From: Alkalihalobacillus sp. YIM B00296
Lineage (GTDB): Bacteria > Bacillota > Bacilli > Bacillales > Fictibacillaceae
Direction of reading: 5' to 3'
Length of the DNA stretch: 64,000 nt
Assembly (NCBI RefSeq): GCF_020179385.1
Contig: NZ_JAIBLJ010000008.1
Span: forward strand, 87,775 to 151,774
This document shows positions 8,618 through 17,332 of this stretch, piece by piece (the stretch's first letter is position 1; each line of letters starts with the position of its first letter). A program made the translations under genes and the position numbers. Under the pieces are notes generated by a model, which was not told where the DNA came from, made no database searches, and was given only the letters and a program-made list of their open reading frames with translations.

Positions 8618-9926
8618 TGTCATTGGAATTGGGATCGGGCCGTTCAATTTAGGAATGGCTGCGCTGTTAGAAGAGGTTCCGGAGATCGATGCGTTGTTTT
8701 TTGAACGGAAAGATGAATTCGATTGGCACCCAGGGATGCTGCTTGATGGGACGACTCTCCAGGTCCCATTCTTTGCAGACCTGGTAAGCATGGCGGATGT
8801 CCGGAGCAAGTACAGCTTTCTCCATTATCTGCAGGAGCATAATCGCATGTACCACTTTTATTTCCTGGAAAAGTTCCATATTCCAAGGAAAGAGTACAAC
8901 CATTATTGTAAGTGGGTGTCTGATCAACTGGATACTTGCCGGTTCGGAAGGTCAGTTGAAAATGTTCAGACTCTTGTAGAAAAAGGGGAGCAGATATACG
9001 AGGTGGACGTCTTGAACAGGAGAGGCCGTTCGATTGAGACTTATCGGGCGCGTCACCTGTTAATCGGGATCGGCACGTCACCGTCCGTTCCATCCTTCAT
9101 AAAGGAGCATCTCGGGGAAACGGTCTTCCATTCGTCCCAGTTCCTGAAGCATAAGGAACGATGCCTCGAAGCTGGATCGATTACGGTGATCGGTTCAGGC
9201 CAGAGTGCTGCAGAGGTGTTTTATGATCTTGCAAAGGAGCAAGAACTTAAAGGATATTCATTAGACTGGTATACCCGTTCGAAAGGGTTCTTCCCGATGG
9301 AGTATTCCAAGCTTGGGCTTGAATATTTCTCACCGGACTATACTGATTTCTTCTACCAGCTGCCGCAATTTAAAAAGGACAAGCTGATACAGGAACAGGA
9401 TCTTCTCTATAAAGGAATCAGCACAGATACGATTGCGGAAATCTATGATCTGCTCTATGAGCGTACTGTAGGGGAAGGGAAGCCTGACATCCGGTTGCAG
9501 GCGATGACGGAAGCCTCTGACCTTAAGCGTACTGGTGACAGTTGGGAGCTAGAGTTCATCCACAGGCTTACGGAAGAAACATTTGTAAAAAAATCAGATG
9601 TCGTCATACTCGGAACTGGTTATCAACCTACAGTGCCAGGATTTTTAGAAGGGTTAGACCATCTGATTGACTGGGATGAGCATGGCCGCTATCAAATCCG
9701 ACAAAATTACGAATTGAAAATGAACCAACCGATGGGCAACAAAATCTTCATCCAGAACGGCGAACTCCATACACATGGTGTGGGCGCACCGGATCTCGGA
9801 TTAGGAGCCCATCGTAATGCAGTGATCATCAATTCCCTGGTTGGACGTGAAGTGTATCCGGTAAGGACGAAAAATGTATTCCAGACATTCGGAACGGAAG
9901 CGTCATGTATGCCAGCCAACGTTTAA
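8583..9926 (+). CDS. N-hydroxylating FAD monooxygenase (IucD/RhbE-like)
   Basis: A flavin- and NADPH-dependent amine N-hydroxylase of the lysine/ornithine monooxygenase family. In this operon the substrate is inferred to be 1,3-diaminopropane. From the ATG at 8583 the protein has 447 residues, typical of IucD. It shows the FAD-binding GIGIGPFNLG at residues 15-24, the NADPH-binding GSGQSAAE at about 204-211 and the family's late LGTGYQ motif. The start is set by AAAGGAGGCGG seven bases upstream; an upstream in-frame TTG at 8565 would place the ribosome site inside the coding region. It overlaps the genes on either side. Confidence 0.87.
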   Translation: MTVKEESKRIHDVIGIGIGPFNLGMAALLEEVPEIDALFFERKDEFDWHPGMLLDGTTLQVPFFADLVSMADVRSKYSFLHYLQEHNRMYHFYFLEKFHIPRKEYNHYCKWVSDQLDTCRFGRSVENVQTLVEKGEQIYEVDVLNRRGRSIETYRARHLLIGIGTSPSVPSFIKEHLGETVFHSSQFLKHKERCLEAGSITVIGSGQSAAEVFYDLAKEQELKGYSLDWYTRSKGFFPMEYSKLGLEYFSPDYTDFFYQLPQFKKDKLIQEQDLLYKGISTDTIAEIYDLLYERTVGEGKPDIRLQAMTEASDLKRTGDSWELEFIHRLTEETFVKKSDVVILGTGYQPTVPGFLEGLDHLIDWDEHGRYQIRQNYELKMNQPMGNKIFIQNGELHTHGVGAPDLGLGAHRNAVIINSLVGREVYPVRTKNVFQTFGTEASCMPANV

Positions 9927-11113
9927 ACAACTTCACCCTGTTCGGTTGTATCTTCCTGTTTGTGGGGACAGAGGTGTTGTTATCGCCATTCTATCCGCAA
10001 TTCTTTGAAAAAGTGTTCGGGATTGAGGATTTGAGCTTCACAGGCATGTATGTTTTTTTATGCCGTTTGACCGTGGTGCTAATCTCGCCGATCTGGGGGC
10101 TGCTAGCAAAACGGTTTGATGCCAGAAAATTGCTGCTGATCGGGCAGATTGGCACTGCTTTTGCTTGTGTTCTTATGGCGGTATCACAGACAGAACAGCA
10201 ATTCCTAGTTTTTTCAATCTGCCTGTTGTTTTTTAAAAGCAGTTACATCTTACTGTACACGATTCTGATCCAGCAGGCTGGAAAAGCGAAAAAGCGTGTG
10301 ACCGGGCTCTATCATGCTGTTTTCCAGTCATCCGTTATCGTTGCAACCTTAGCGAGCGGGTGGGTGATCCAATTGGAGGATCCGCTCATCGTCTTCTGGT
10401 GGGCCGCAGCATTGGATGCCCTCCAAGCGATCGTTTGCTTTCTCGTTTTTAAGAGGATGAGGGCTTATGCTGAGGTTGCTAAAGAGCCAGAAGTGTTCGG
10501 AAAACGGGTTGTCGGCTTTGGCTTTCTTATGAAAATGGCGTTAATCATTTTCACCCTGCATTTCTCAGTCACACTAGTACGGCCATTTTTCACACTGTTT
10601 TCGGAACGGGAGCTTCATACATCCGTGCTTTCAAGCAGCTTGCTGTTCCTTATGCCGAGTATCATGGCGGTGGCGGCTGCACCGATGATCGTAAAATGCC
10701 GACCCGATAAGCTCCCGTCCTTGTATAAAATGGCAGGTATGATACTAGGAGCCAGTCTCCTACTCCAAGGGATCGTCACCAGTATGTCGTTATTCGTGGT
10801 GTTCAGGTGCCTGTTCGGGTTGGCACTGGCAATCTGCCAAGCCAGCTTGGAAATCGTCCTGTTCCAGCGGGGCGGCAATGTCCATTATCAATACGGGATT
10901 GTATCAGCCTTTCAAAATTTGGGGCTATTGCTTGCGCCGTTGGCTGCCACATTTTTAGTGGAAAATTACACGTTACAGCATCCATTCCTCTATGCTAGTG
11001 CAGCAATCGCAGTTCATCTAGCTCTTGTATTCCTGACCATTTACAGTAGGAGCGGAGTTCAAGAAGAGAAAAGGATCATTGCTGAACAAGAGAAACAACG
11101 TTATGTTGGATAA
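9905..11113 (+). CDS. MFS transporter, probable siderophore exporter
   Basis: A 402-residue major facilitator with about 12 hydrophobic segments and a cytoplasmic loop in the middle (around KRMRAYAEVAKEPEVFG). It starts within the last 22 bases of the monooxygenase gene, so it is part of the Fur-controlled operon. By analogy with siderophore operons that carry MFS exporters, it most likely secretes the finished citrate-hydroxamate. The substrate cannot be read from sequence, and import is possible but unlikely without an outer membrane. The classical rhizobactin order lacks a transporter at this position. Confidence 0.82.
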   Translation: MYASQRLNNFTLFGCIFLFVGTEVLLSPFYPQFFEKVFGIEDLSFTGMYVFLCRLTVVLISPIWGLLAKRFDARKLLLIGQIGTAFACVLMAVSQTEQQFLVFSICLLFFKSSYILLYTILIQQAGKAKKRVTGLYHAVFQSSVIVATLASGWVIQLEDPLIVFWWAAALDALQAIVCFLVFKRMRAYAEVAKEPEVFGKRVVGFGFLMKMALIIFTLHFSVTLVRPFFTLFSERELHTSVLSSSLLFLMPSIMAVAAAPMIVKCRPDKLPSLYKMAGMILGASLLLQGIVTSMSLFVVFRCLFGLALAICQASLEIVLFQRGGNVHYQYGIVSAFQNLGLLLAPLAATFLVENYTLQHPFLYASAAIAVHLALVFLTIYSRSGVQEEKRIIAEQEKQRYVG

Positions 11114-11135
11114 CCATAAAGAAAGTAGGGATAAC

Positions 11136-12944
11136 ATGTTATATAGCAAGGAAGTAGATCAAGTCTTGAACGAAGGGGTTTGGCTTGAGGCCAATCAGAA
11201 GCTGCTTGCAAAAATGCTGGCGGAATATAAGTATGAAGGGATGATTCACCCTGAAGTCGTAGGGGAAAGCGAGAATGGAAAGGTTTACGAGCTGATGGTT
11301 TCTGATGGTAAGAAGTACCGATTCACAGCGAAACCTCGTCTGTTCGACAGCTTGGATGTTGAACCCCATACAATTGAAGTTTCTGTAGAGGGAAATTGGT
11401 TGAAAGCAAAAAGCGCAATTGAACTTTTACTTGATATACAACCGATGATCGGAATGTCTGCTGAAACGGCAGGCCATCTGATCAAGGAACTGAACCATAC
11501 GTTGCTTGCGGATGCACACTTGCTCATGAAGGATTCCAAACCAGCCGATGAATTGATCCATGAAGATTACAGCAAAATTGAAGGGGAGATGAGCGGCCAT
11601 CCGTGGATTACATATAACAAAGGACGGATCGGCTTCGGTTATGATGATTACCTTGCGTTCGCCCCTGAAAATCAGCAAGAGGTGAAGCTGTTATGGATTG
11701 CTGTCCATAAGGATAATACAAGCTTCCAATCAGTCGAGGGGCTTACTTTTGAAAAAGTCATCGAAGACGAATTGGACGAGACAGAAGTTTCTCGGTTTGA
11801 AGCTGTTTTAGTGGAAAAGGGATTGAAGAGGGCAGATTATTTCTTCATGCCGATCCATGAATGGCAATGGAAGAATGTCATCATCCAGACGTTTCCGGAG
11901 GACCTTGCAATGGACCGGATTATCGCTCTTGGTGAAGGTGATGATCGTTACCTGCCGCAACAATCGATCCGAACTTTCGCCAATCAGACAGATAAGACAA
12001 AGAATCATGTAAAAGTGCCGATGAGTATCCTCAACACGCTCGTCTATCGCGGACTTCCATCGGAACGGACCTTGATCGCCCCACGTATCACCGCGTTCAT
12101 CAAGGGGATCTATGAAAACGATCCATTTTTAAAAGAGGAATGCAGAGTGATCTTACCAGGAGAGATCGCGAGCATCAATTATGCCCACTCTCAGTACGAG
12201 CAGTTGAAGCATGCACCTTATCAATACCTGGAAATGCTCGGTGTCATCTGGCGTGAAAGCATCTACACGTATCTGGAAGAAGGAGAGCAGGCGATTACTT
12301 TGGCTGCACTCAATCATGTCGATAAAAACGGAAAACCTTTTGTTCAAAGTTTGATCGAGCAATCTGGTTTGACAGCTGAAGAATGGATGAAGGACTTCTT
12401 CGGGATCGTCATGAACCCGCTGCTCCACTACTTGTACCAATATGGAACCGTATTTTCACCGCACGGGCAAAATACGATACTTGTGCTTAAAAATCATAAG
12501 CCGTACAGGCTGGCGGTCAAGGATTTCGTCGATGATGTAAACATCAGTGACCAGCCTTTTGATGAGCTTTCTGGTCTGACGGATGATTTGAAGGCCGTCT
12601 TACGCAGTGAACCGCCGGAAGGCCTGACGCAATTCATTTTTACAGGACTATTCATCTGTCACTTGCGCTACTTATCCAATGTGCTAGACCGTAGCGGATT
12701 GATGAATGAACGGACCTTCTGGGGACTTCTAGCTCGATCGATCAAGGATTATCAGGCGAAATTTCCTGAGCTGGAGGAGCGATTCAAACTATTCGACTTC
12801 TTCAAGCCGGAGTTGACCAAACTATGCTTGAACAGGAACCGTATGGTCGATTATGGATATGCAGAGGGTGATGATCGCCCGCACGCATCCGAATTCGGAA
12901 AAGTGGACAACGGACTTGCCTTGTTCCAGTTGATTGAAAAATAA
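11136..12944 (+). CDS. IucA/IucC-family NIS siderophore synthetase (second, IucC/RhbF-like)
   Basis: The second NRPS-independent synthetase of the operon, 602 residues from the ATG at 11136. Expected to add the second hydroxamate arm to the citryl intermediate and so finish the siderophore. Signatures: FMPIHEWQWKN, QSIRTFAN for ATP, and SPHGQNTIL, with a FhuF-like C-terminal region rich in conserved Leu and Arg. The start is chosen because AGTAGGGA lies about six bases before it; the frame is open upstream to 11079 and overlaps the MFS gene. A terminator follows, closing the operon. Confidence 0.88.
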   Translation: MLYSKEVDQVLNEGVWLEANQKLLAKMLAEYKYEGMIHPEVVGESENGKVYELMVSDGKKYRFTAKPRLFDSLDVEPHTIEVSVEGNWLKAKSAIELLLDIQPMIGMSAETAGHLIKELNHTLLADAHLLMKDSKPADELIHEDYSKIEGEMSGHPWITYNKGRIGFGYDDYLAFAPENQQEVKLLWIAVHKDNTSFQSVEGLTFEKVIEDELDETEVSRFEAVLVEKGLKRADYFFMPIHEWQWKNVIIQTFPEDLAMDRIIALGEGDDRYLPQQSIRTFANQTDKTKNHVKVPMSILNTLVYRGLPSERTLIAPRITAFIKGIYENDPFLKEECRVILPGEIASINYAHSQYEQLKHAPYQYLEMLGVIWRESIYTYLEEGEQAITLAALNHVDKNGKPFVQSLIEQSGLTAEEWMKDFFGIVMNPLLHYLYQYGTVFSPHGQNTILVLKNHKPYRLAVKDFVDDVNISDQPFDELSGLTDDLKAVLRSEPPEGLTQFIFTGLFICHLRYLSNVLDRSGLMNERTFWGLLARSIKDYQAKFPELEERFKLFDFFKPELTKLCLNRNRMVDYGYAEGDDRPHASEFGKVDNGLALFQLIEK

Positions 12945-12954
12945 AGCGAACACT

Positions 12955-12990
12955 AGACCACCTTCCAGATGAGCGGGGAGGTGGTTCTTT
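12955..12990 (+). terminator. siderophore operon terminator
   Basis: ACCACCT and AGGTGGT form a stem around TCCAGATGAGCGGGG, followed by TCTTTTG. Confidence 0.75.
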
Positions 12991-13045
12991 TGATGACGGA
13001 TTGTGATGCAATTATGAGTTCTGTAGAGTTAAAAACTTCAAAGAA

Positions 13046-13169
13046 GTGCAATTATAGTGGTTGCCGAGCAATGAATTTCACAAGCGGTGTAATTATTATT
13101 ATTTTCGTGCAATTATTCTTGAAAATCGTGCAATTAGTTTTGAAAACCGTGCAATTATCATTTTGTCCC
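13046..13169. repeat. 21-base periodic array, GTGCAATTA core
   Basis: The core GTGCAATTA or a one-base variant recurs at 13087, 13107, 13128 and 13149, that is at 20, 21 and 21 bases, with looser copies at 13046 and upstream. Sequence between cores is only partly conserved (CTTGAAAATC, TTTGAAAACC). It fills the gap between two convergent genes. Confidence 0.75.
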
Positions 13170-13174
13170 ACTCA

Positions 13175-13792
13175 TCAACCTTTCTTCAACACGATCTTCC
13201 GGTACATCCCGTTCATCATGACAGGTGAATCTTCCATTTTGGTCATCGAATGGTTGTTTTTGCGGTACAACTCTTCAAAATCGATCCCGATATCTGTTCC
13301 TAACACTGATATAACTGGCCTGATCAATCTTTTCCTAAATGATAATTTTCCTTCGCCAGGCGTAAATTTATCAAATATGATCAACTGGCCGTCTTTTTTG
13401 AGCACACGTTCCATTTCTTTAAAACAAGCATCAGGGTTCGGTACGACTGATAAGATCAAACTTGCAACAACAAAATCGAAGGATGCATCTTCAAAAGACA
13501 GATGCTGTGCGTCCATTTCTAAAAATCGGATCGAGGTATCTTTGTATTTTGCCTTAGCTTTCTCCAACATATCTTTCGAATAGTCGACCGCTGTGATTTC
13601 CAAACTTCCATGGTCGATATACGCTAAGTCAGCACCTGTACCTATTCCGGTAAAAAGGACAGTCGCATCGTTTGGAAAAAGAGCATAGATGAATACCCTC
13701 AAACGTGCGGTTCGAAATCTACCCGTATTAAAGATAGAGTCATAGACAGGGGACCACGCTTTGTAGATGATTTTGTTCCAGGAATTGTTCAT
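13175..13792 (-). CDS. class I SAM-dependent methyltransferase
   Basis: A 205-residue UbiE-like methyltransferase. The SAM-binding motif I reads LFTGIGTGADL, with the acidic ribose-binding Asp in ITAVDYSKDM, motif II in FDFVVASLILSV and post-motif VLKKDGQLIIFDKF. The N-terminal KAWSPVYD segment resembles phospholipid or quinone methyltransferases, so a small membrane-associated substrate is possible but not shown. The ATG is preceded by GTAGGAGAAC. It converges on the siderophore operon and is divergent from the DinB-like gene. Confidence 0.8.
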   Translation of the reverse strand: MNNSWNKIIYKAWSPVYDSIFNTGRFRTARLRVFIYALFPNDATVLFTGIGTGADLAYIDHGSLEITAVDYSKDMLEKAKAKYKDTSIRFLEMDAQHLSFEDASFDFVVASLILSVVPNPDACFKEMERVLKKDGQLIIFDKFTPGEGKLSFRKRLIRPVISVLGTDIGIDFEELYRKNNHSMTKMEDSPVMMNGMYRKIVLKKG

Positions 13793-13890
13793 TTATGTTC
13801 TCCTACTCTTAATCTATCTACCAATATACAATATATATAAGTATCTGGTAAGATGATAAGTAGGTGTTTTACTAAAAGGAGGCGGGAAAT

Positions 13891-14367
13891 TTGGATAAAA
13901 GCCCACAATGGCTATTAACTTTCGAGGAAATGTGTGAATGGGTAAGCTCTTTACGAACAACCCCAGATGAACGATGGCTTGAACCTATTGCTGAAGGGAA
14001 ATGGTCGATCGGTGAAATCATCAGCCACTTTTATTTCTGGGACCGTTTTATTTTTAATGAGAGATTATTAAAATTAGAAAGTGACGACTTCAAAAAAGCC
14101 AATGTTGAGGATATGAACAGGAATGCTTCTGATTTTGCCAAATCAGGAGTACGTAGGGAGGAGCTTATTTCGATGTTCATCCAATCCCGGAAAGAGATTT
14201 GCCTATTCATTCAAAGCCTTCCTGACCAACGGTATCAAGTACAATTGAAAATCGGAAATAACTCGGTAACGATTGAGAAATATATCGAAGGGATGAATGA
14301 ACACGATCACCATCATATAAACCAAGTCGAAGCTTTTTTGAAACAAAAAGCACTTGTCCAGGAATAA
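13891..14367 (+). CDS. DinB/YfiT-like four-helix-bundle protein
   Basis: A 158-residue protein of the DinB superfamily, which includes metal-binding thiol transferases and proteins of unknown role. The three-histidine metal site is suggested by His46 in ISHFYFWD and the HDHHHINQVE stretch near residue 138. It starts with TTG at 13891, six bases after a strong AAAGGAGGCGG. No operon partner gives a function; bacillithiol-dependent transfer is possible for the family but not shown here. Confidence 0.72.
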   Translation: MDKSPQWLLTFEEMCEWVSSLRTTPDERWLEPIAEGKWSIGEIISHFYFWDRFIFNERLLKLESDDFKKANVEDMNRNASDFAKSGVRREELISMFIQSRKEICLFIQSLPDQRYQVQLKIGNNSVTIEKYIEGMNEHDHHHINQVEAFLKQKALVQE

Positions 14368-14371
14368 AAAA

Positions 14372-14739
14372 ATGAGAAAGCTTTTACTCTCGCTAAGTAT
14401 TGGCAGTTTGTCAATAGGATTCCTGATGCTTTATGCTTCACCTATCCTTTTTCAAGAAGGGAACCCTGCTCCCTACTGACAGCGATCATGAAACTAGAGC
14501 AAACGGACGAGGGGTACATCCAGTATGGTGAAACGGAAATGAAGAAGAGATACATATCCAAAAACAACAGGGAGAACCGGTACCAAGTCATAAGAGAAGT
14601 ATTGGAAGCTAAAGGATGGTCATATGAGGAGCGGGCAGGATCAGGGTTAATCTTTGAAAAAGGAAACAACGAAATGATCATTGAAACAAAACTCTATTCT
14701 TCATACTATTATCTTTGGAGTCTGCCAAAAGAAATCTAA
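14372..14739 (+). pseudogene. small membrane-anchored protein, frameshifted
   Basis: The first frame (ATG 14372) encodes an N-terminal membrane segment MRKLLLSLSIGSLSIGFLML ending EGNPAPY and a stop at 14477. The second frame continues as LLTAIMKLEQTDEGYIQYGE and runs 83 codons from the internal ATG 14488 to 14739. Joining the frames by a one-base change near CTCCCTACTG gives one protein of about 122 residues with EGNPAPLLTAIMKLE across the join. A one-base deletion or a sequence error explains it. The function is unknown. Confidence 0.6.
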
Positions 14740-14811
14740 CAAGAAACACGGGGGATTATGCCATTGCTTACGGTTCTTAAGGACAAGCTATACAAGGCAT
14801 AAAGAAGGCTT

Positions 14812-16311
14812 TCATCCTGAAAGGGTCAAGTTGTTTACTTCAGCTGCAGCTCGAATGCCGGATTCAATCGCTCCTTCAACCCACCCGTGAAAGGAAGAAG
14901 TATGTTCTCCTGCAAAATGGATCCTTCCTTCCGGGCGCGTCATTACATCACGGAATTTTGTGAATTGATTGGGTTTGAACATTGTAAAACAGCCACCAGA
15001 AAATGGATTCAAGGCCCAGCTGAAGGAAGCCCCAGTAAGAAACTGTTCAAAAACGACAGGTCCGTGGACATATGATAACATCTGGAGTGATTCATATATT
15101 CGTCTTCCTTCTGGAAGGGAATCCCATAAACTGGCGTTATCTCCCCAAGTATAACTACCTAACATGACCCCTGGTCCAGGCTGGCCTATTCCATGACTTG
15201 GATAATAAGCGAATTGGAGTGGCAGATCAGTTGTAAGGTTTCCTCCTAATAGCTTTTCAGCTTCCCAAAATTTTTGTTTGAATTCCAATCCTATTTTTGT
15301 TGAGGGAACTGAATGGAGTTCATGGATCAATTGCCTCTTTTCAAAAGATAATGAGTTGTAAGGCTCAACGTTGACGAATTGGAACACCGGGTAGGGAATA
15401 GTGGTGATCACATAATCACCAGTGATCTGTTGCCTTTGCCCGTTTTTAAAGTTCATGGTTGACACTGTTACACAATCAGAAGCTTGATGGATATGTTCCA
15501 CTGTTTGATTGAAAAAAATATCGCTGCCAAGTTGTTGCATGAAGGACCATGGTAAACGATCGTTTCCACCCGGTATTTCTACATACTCTAAATCATCAGT
15601 GTATAAGTTTGTGACAAGGTCTGTGATGATGTCTATGAATGAAAGCTCTGGAAAACCTTCGATCCCAAGCAAGATCAGGATCATCCTTATTTCTGCATCC
15701 CCTAACGATGGTCCAAGAGGATTATCCCTTAAAAAAGTCCCGAAAGAATACTGGTCATATTCTATTTTTAGTTGCTCTCGTTCTTCAGGAGAAGCCTCAT
15801 TATATAAATCGAAAAATGGCTGTACAGCTTCCAAGAAGATTTCCATGGCAATCTTGTCCTTATTTTCAGGGGACACAGGAAACTTTAAAATATTGGGGAA
15901 TTGTTCATAAATGCTTCGCTTTGTTTTAACATTATTTACAAAAATAATATCGTTCGGTGTACTGTTGATGAAGGTGTTCACAGGGAGATGTATAAGTTTG
16001 ATATATTCCATTACGAGCAGGTGTGTTCTTGGTATCCGCATAGCACCGACATCAAGATAATTCCCGCTTGAAAAAGGCTTCCTTAAAGTGTAGACACGAC
16101 CTCCAACACGGTCATTGCCTTCTAAAATGACGACTTGATGTCCGGCTGCCTTTAGAAGGGAGCCGGCGACGAGGCCGGCCATCCCTGCTCCCAGGATGAT
16201 GATCCTCTTAGGGTTGGACGTTTTTGGCAGGCCCTTTTGGATAATTTCAAGCATACCATCCGGGTAGGAAGGTACTACTCGTTCAGAAGATAATACAGTA
16301 CGTTGCAACAT
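14812..16311 (-). CDS. flavin monoamine oxidase family protein
   Basis: A 499-residue FAD-dependent amine oxidase. The N-terminal dinucleotide site is ILGAGMAGLVAGSLLKAAGH followed by ILEGNDRVGGRV, which binds the FAD, and the C-terminus has the second FAD contact RIHFAGEHTSSFHGWVEGA. The group includes L-amino acid oxidases and tryptophan monooxygenases that release hydrogen peroxide and ammonia; the substrate cannot be told. It has no signal peptide. GGAGGGGAG lies ahead of the ATG. It is transcribed alone. Confidence 0.82.
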   Translation of the reverse strand: MLQRTVLSSERVVPSYPDGMLEIIQKGLPKTSNPKRIIILGAGMAGLVAGSLLKAAGHQVVILEGNDRVGGRVYTLRKPFSSGNYLDVGAMRIPRTHLLVMEYIKLIHLPVNTFINSTPNDIIFVNNVKTKRSIYEQFPNILKFPVSPENKDKIAMEIFLEAVQPFFDLYNEASPEEREQLKIEYDQYSFGTFLRDNPLGPSLGDAEIRMILILLGIEGFPELSFIDIITDLVTNLYTDDLEYVEIPGGNDRLPWSFMQQLGSDIFFNQTVEHIHQASDCVTVSTMNFKNGQRQQITGDYVITTIPYPVFQFVNVEPYNSLSFEKRQLIHELHSVPSTKIGLEFKQKFWEAEKLLGGNLTTDLPLQFAYYPSHGIGQPGPGVMLGSYTWGDNASLWDSLPEGRRIYESLQMLSYVHGPVVFEQFLTGASFSWALNPFSGGCFTMFKPNQFTKFRDVMTRPEGRIHFAGEHTSSFHGWVEGAIESGIRAAAEVNNLTLSG

Positions 16312-16504
16312 CGGCTCCCCTCCTTATCTGTAACAGTTTATTTTCCATAAAATAGAAATATTACAGTGGGACATTATTCCAGGAAAATTTGAATTTTAAA
16401 AAAATCCGTTTGAGACAAGCCCGATTTTGCCATCCTATGTAATAGAGAGACAAAGTTGTGACAACGCAAGTCCAAACAGGTCAAAATCGAAAGGGGATAT
16501 GGGA

Positions 16505-16603
16505 ATGGAACCTGAGAAGGCGATTGGGTTGATGCTTCAGTTCGGGATGTATACGATTGGGATCATTACTGTCACAATTTTGATTTTGAAGGCGATAACA
16601 TGA
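16505..16603 (+). CDS. putative holin-like small toxin
   Basis: A 32-residue hydrophobic peptide, MEPEKAIGLMLQFGMYTIGI and a further hydrophobic stretch ending LKAIT. The pattern of an acidic start (EPEKA), then LMLQFGM and one membrane helix, matches the putative holin-like toxin family of Bacillus (relatives of type I toxins). The AAAGGGG site is eight bases before ATG 16505. A terminator follows at 16620. In type I systems an antisense RNA overlaps the 3' end; no convincing antisense promoter was found by eye. Confidence 0.62.
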   Translation: MEPEKAIGLMLQFGMYTIGIITVTILILKAIT

Positions 16604-16619
16604 GAATGCTAAACCATTT

Positions 16620-16652
16620 TGAGACCTGCTGCTGAGGTCTTTCTTTTTTTGT
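16620..16652 (+). terminator. terminator after the small toxin gene
   Basis: AGACCT and AGGTCT flank a GCTGCTG loop, followed by TTCTTTTTTT. Confidence 0.78.
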
Positions 16653-16754
16653 CTTTTTTACGCATTGCCATGTCGCAATTTTACTATCGATTGTTAGAGG
16701 AACCATAGCGAAATTCGAGAAAACGTTAATAAACAATCTGTAAAGGGGATAACT

Positions 16755-17030
16755 ATGAGTAAAACGTTGAACATCTGGTCTTTTTTGATTATGTTCCTCT
16801 CTGTTGGTCTTTTTTTGACTCAATCGTTTGTCGTTCAAATCATCCAGCCTTCAATCGGTCATCAGCTTATGCTTGCTTTGGCTCTGCTGTCGTTCTTATT
16901 GGGTGTGATCGGAATGTTTTCAATCGATAATTGGAAGGCAGCCTTCCGGAGTATCCTCACGGTTTTCTTTAGTGCTTCATTGTCTGTCGTGTTGACATTC
17001 ATCATGTTTATCGGTTTACTTTTTGATTGA
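16755..17030 (+). CDS. small integral membrane protein
   Basis: A 91-residue protein with three predicted membrane helices (about 8-26, 36-56 and 65-90) and short polar links (QPSIGHQ, DNWKAAFRS). A GTAAAGGGG site precedes the ATG. I do not recognise the family. It stands alone between the small toxin gene and the Cys-containing protein gene. Confidence 0.62.
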   Translation: MSKTLNIWSFLIMFLSVGLFLTQSFVVQIIQPSIGHQLMLALALLSFLLGVIGMFSIDNWKAAFRSILTVFFSASLSVVLTFIMFIGLLFD

Positions 17031-17051
17031 TGTTGGTAGCACGTGTCAGTT

Positions 17052-17086
17052 CTCCTTCATAAGATGTAAGAACGTTTTATGAGGAG
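17052..17086 (+). promoter_or_regulatory. hairpin that masks the ribosome binding site
   Basis: CTCCTTCATAA at 17052-17062 can pair with TTTATGAGGAG at 17076-17086 over ten base pairs with one bulged T. The right arm contains the GAGGAG ribosome site of the gene at 17096, so the structure would hide it. There is no T-tract, which speaks against a terminator. Confidence 0.5.
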
Positions 17087-17095
17087 GATTTAGGC

Positions 17096-17317
17096 ATGGC
17101 CAAGAAACCAGCAAAGAAAACGACCAAAAAAGCCTCAAGATACGAATCGAGTGTAAATAAATATCAGCACACAATGAAAATGGTGACGAGTGAGACCTGC
17201 ATAGCCTGCAAAACACAATGCGCAAGAGGGATCGATTACATGGAGAGGATGTCAAAGCCCGGAGCGGTCGGGAAAGGGGTTCCTTGCCATCTCACTAAAG
17301 GAAAAGGCATGAAATAG
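17096..17317 (+). CDS. small basic protein with CxxCxxxC motif
   Basis: A 73-residue lysine-rich protein: MAKKPAKKTTKKA at the start, then ETCIACKTQCARGIDYMERM and a later Cys in GVPCHL. The four cysteines could bind zinc or a cluster. The N-terminal tail resembles nucleic-acid-binding extensions. I cannot name a family. The start has GAGGAGG ten bases upstream, which is partly complementary to the leader. Confidence 0.65.
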   Translation: MAKKPAKKTTKKASRYESSVNKYQHTMKMVTSETCIACKTQCARGIDYMERMSKPGAVGKGVPCHLTKGKGMK

Positions 17318-17332
17318 AAGAATTGATATGAT

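Noticed and set aside
6253-12944. Aerobactin pathway
   Set aside because: The aminotransferase and decarboxylase for 1,3-diaminopropane show that lysine is not the amine, so schizokinen or a rhizobactin-like product fits better.
12969-13583. 204-codon open frame on the plus strand
   Set aside because: It runs antisense through the methyltransferase gene and through the GTGCAATTA repeat array; composition and start are poor.
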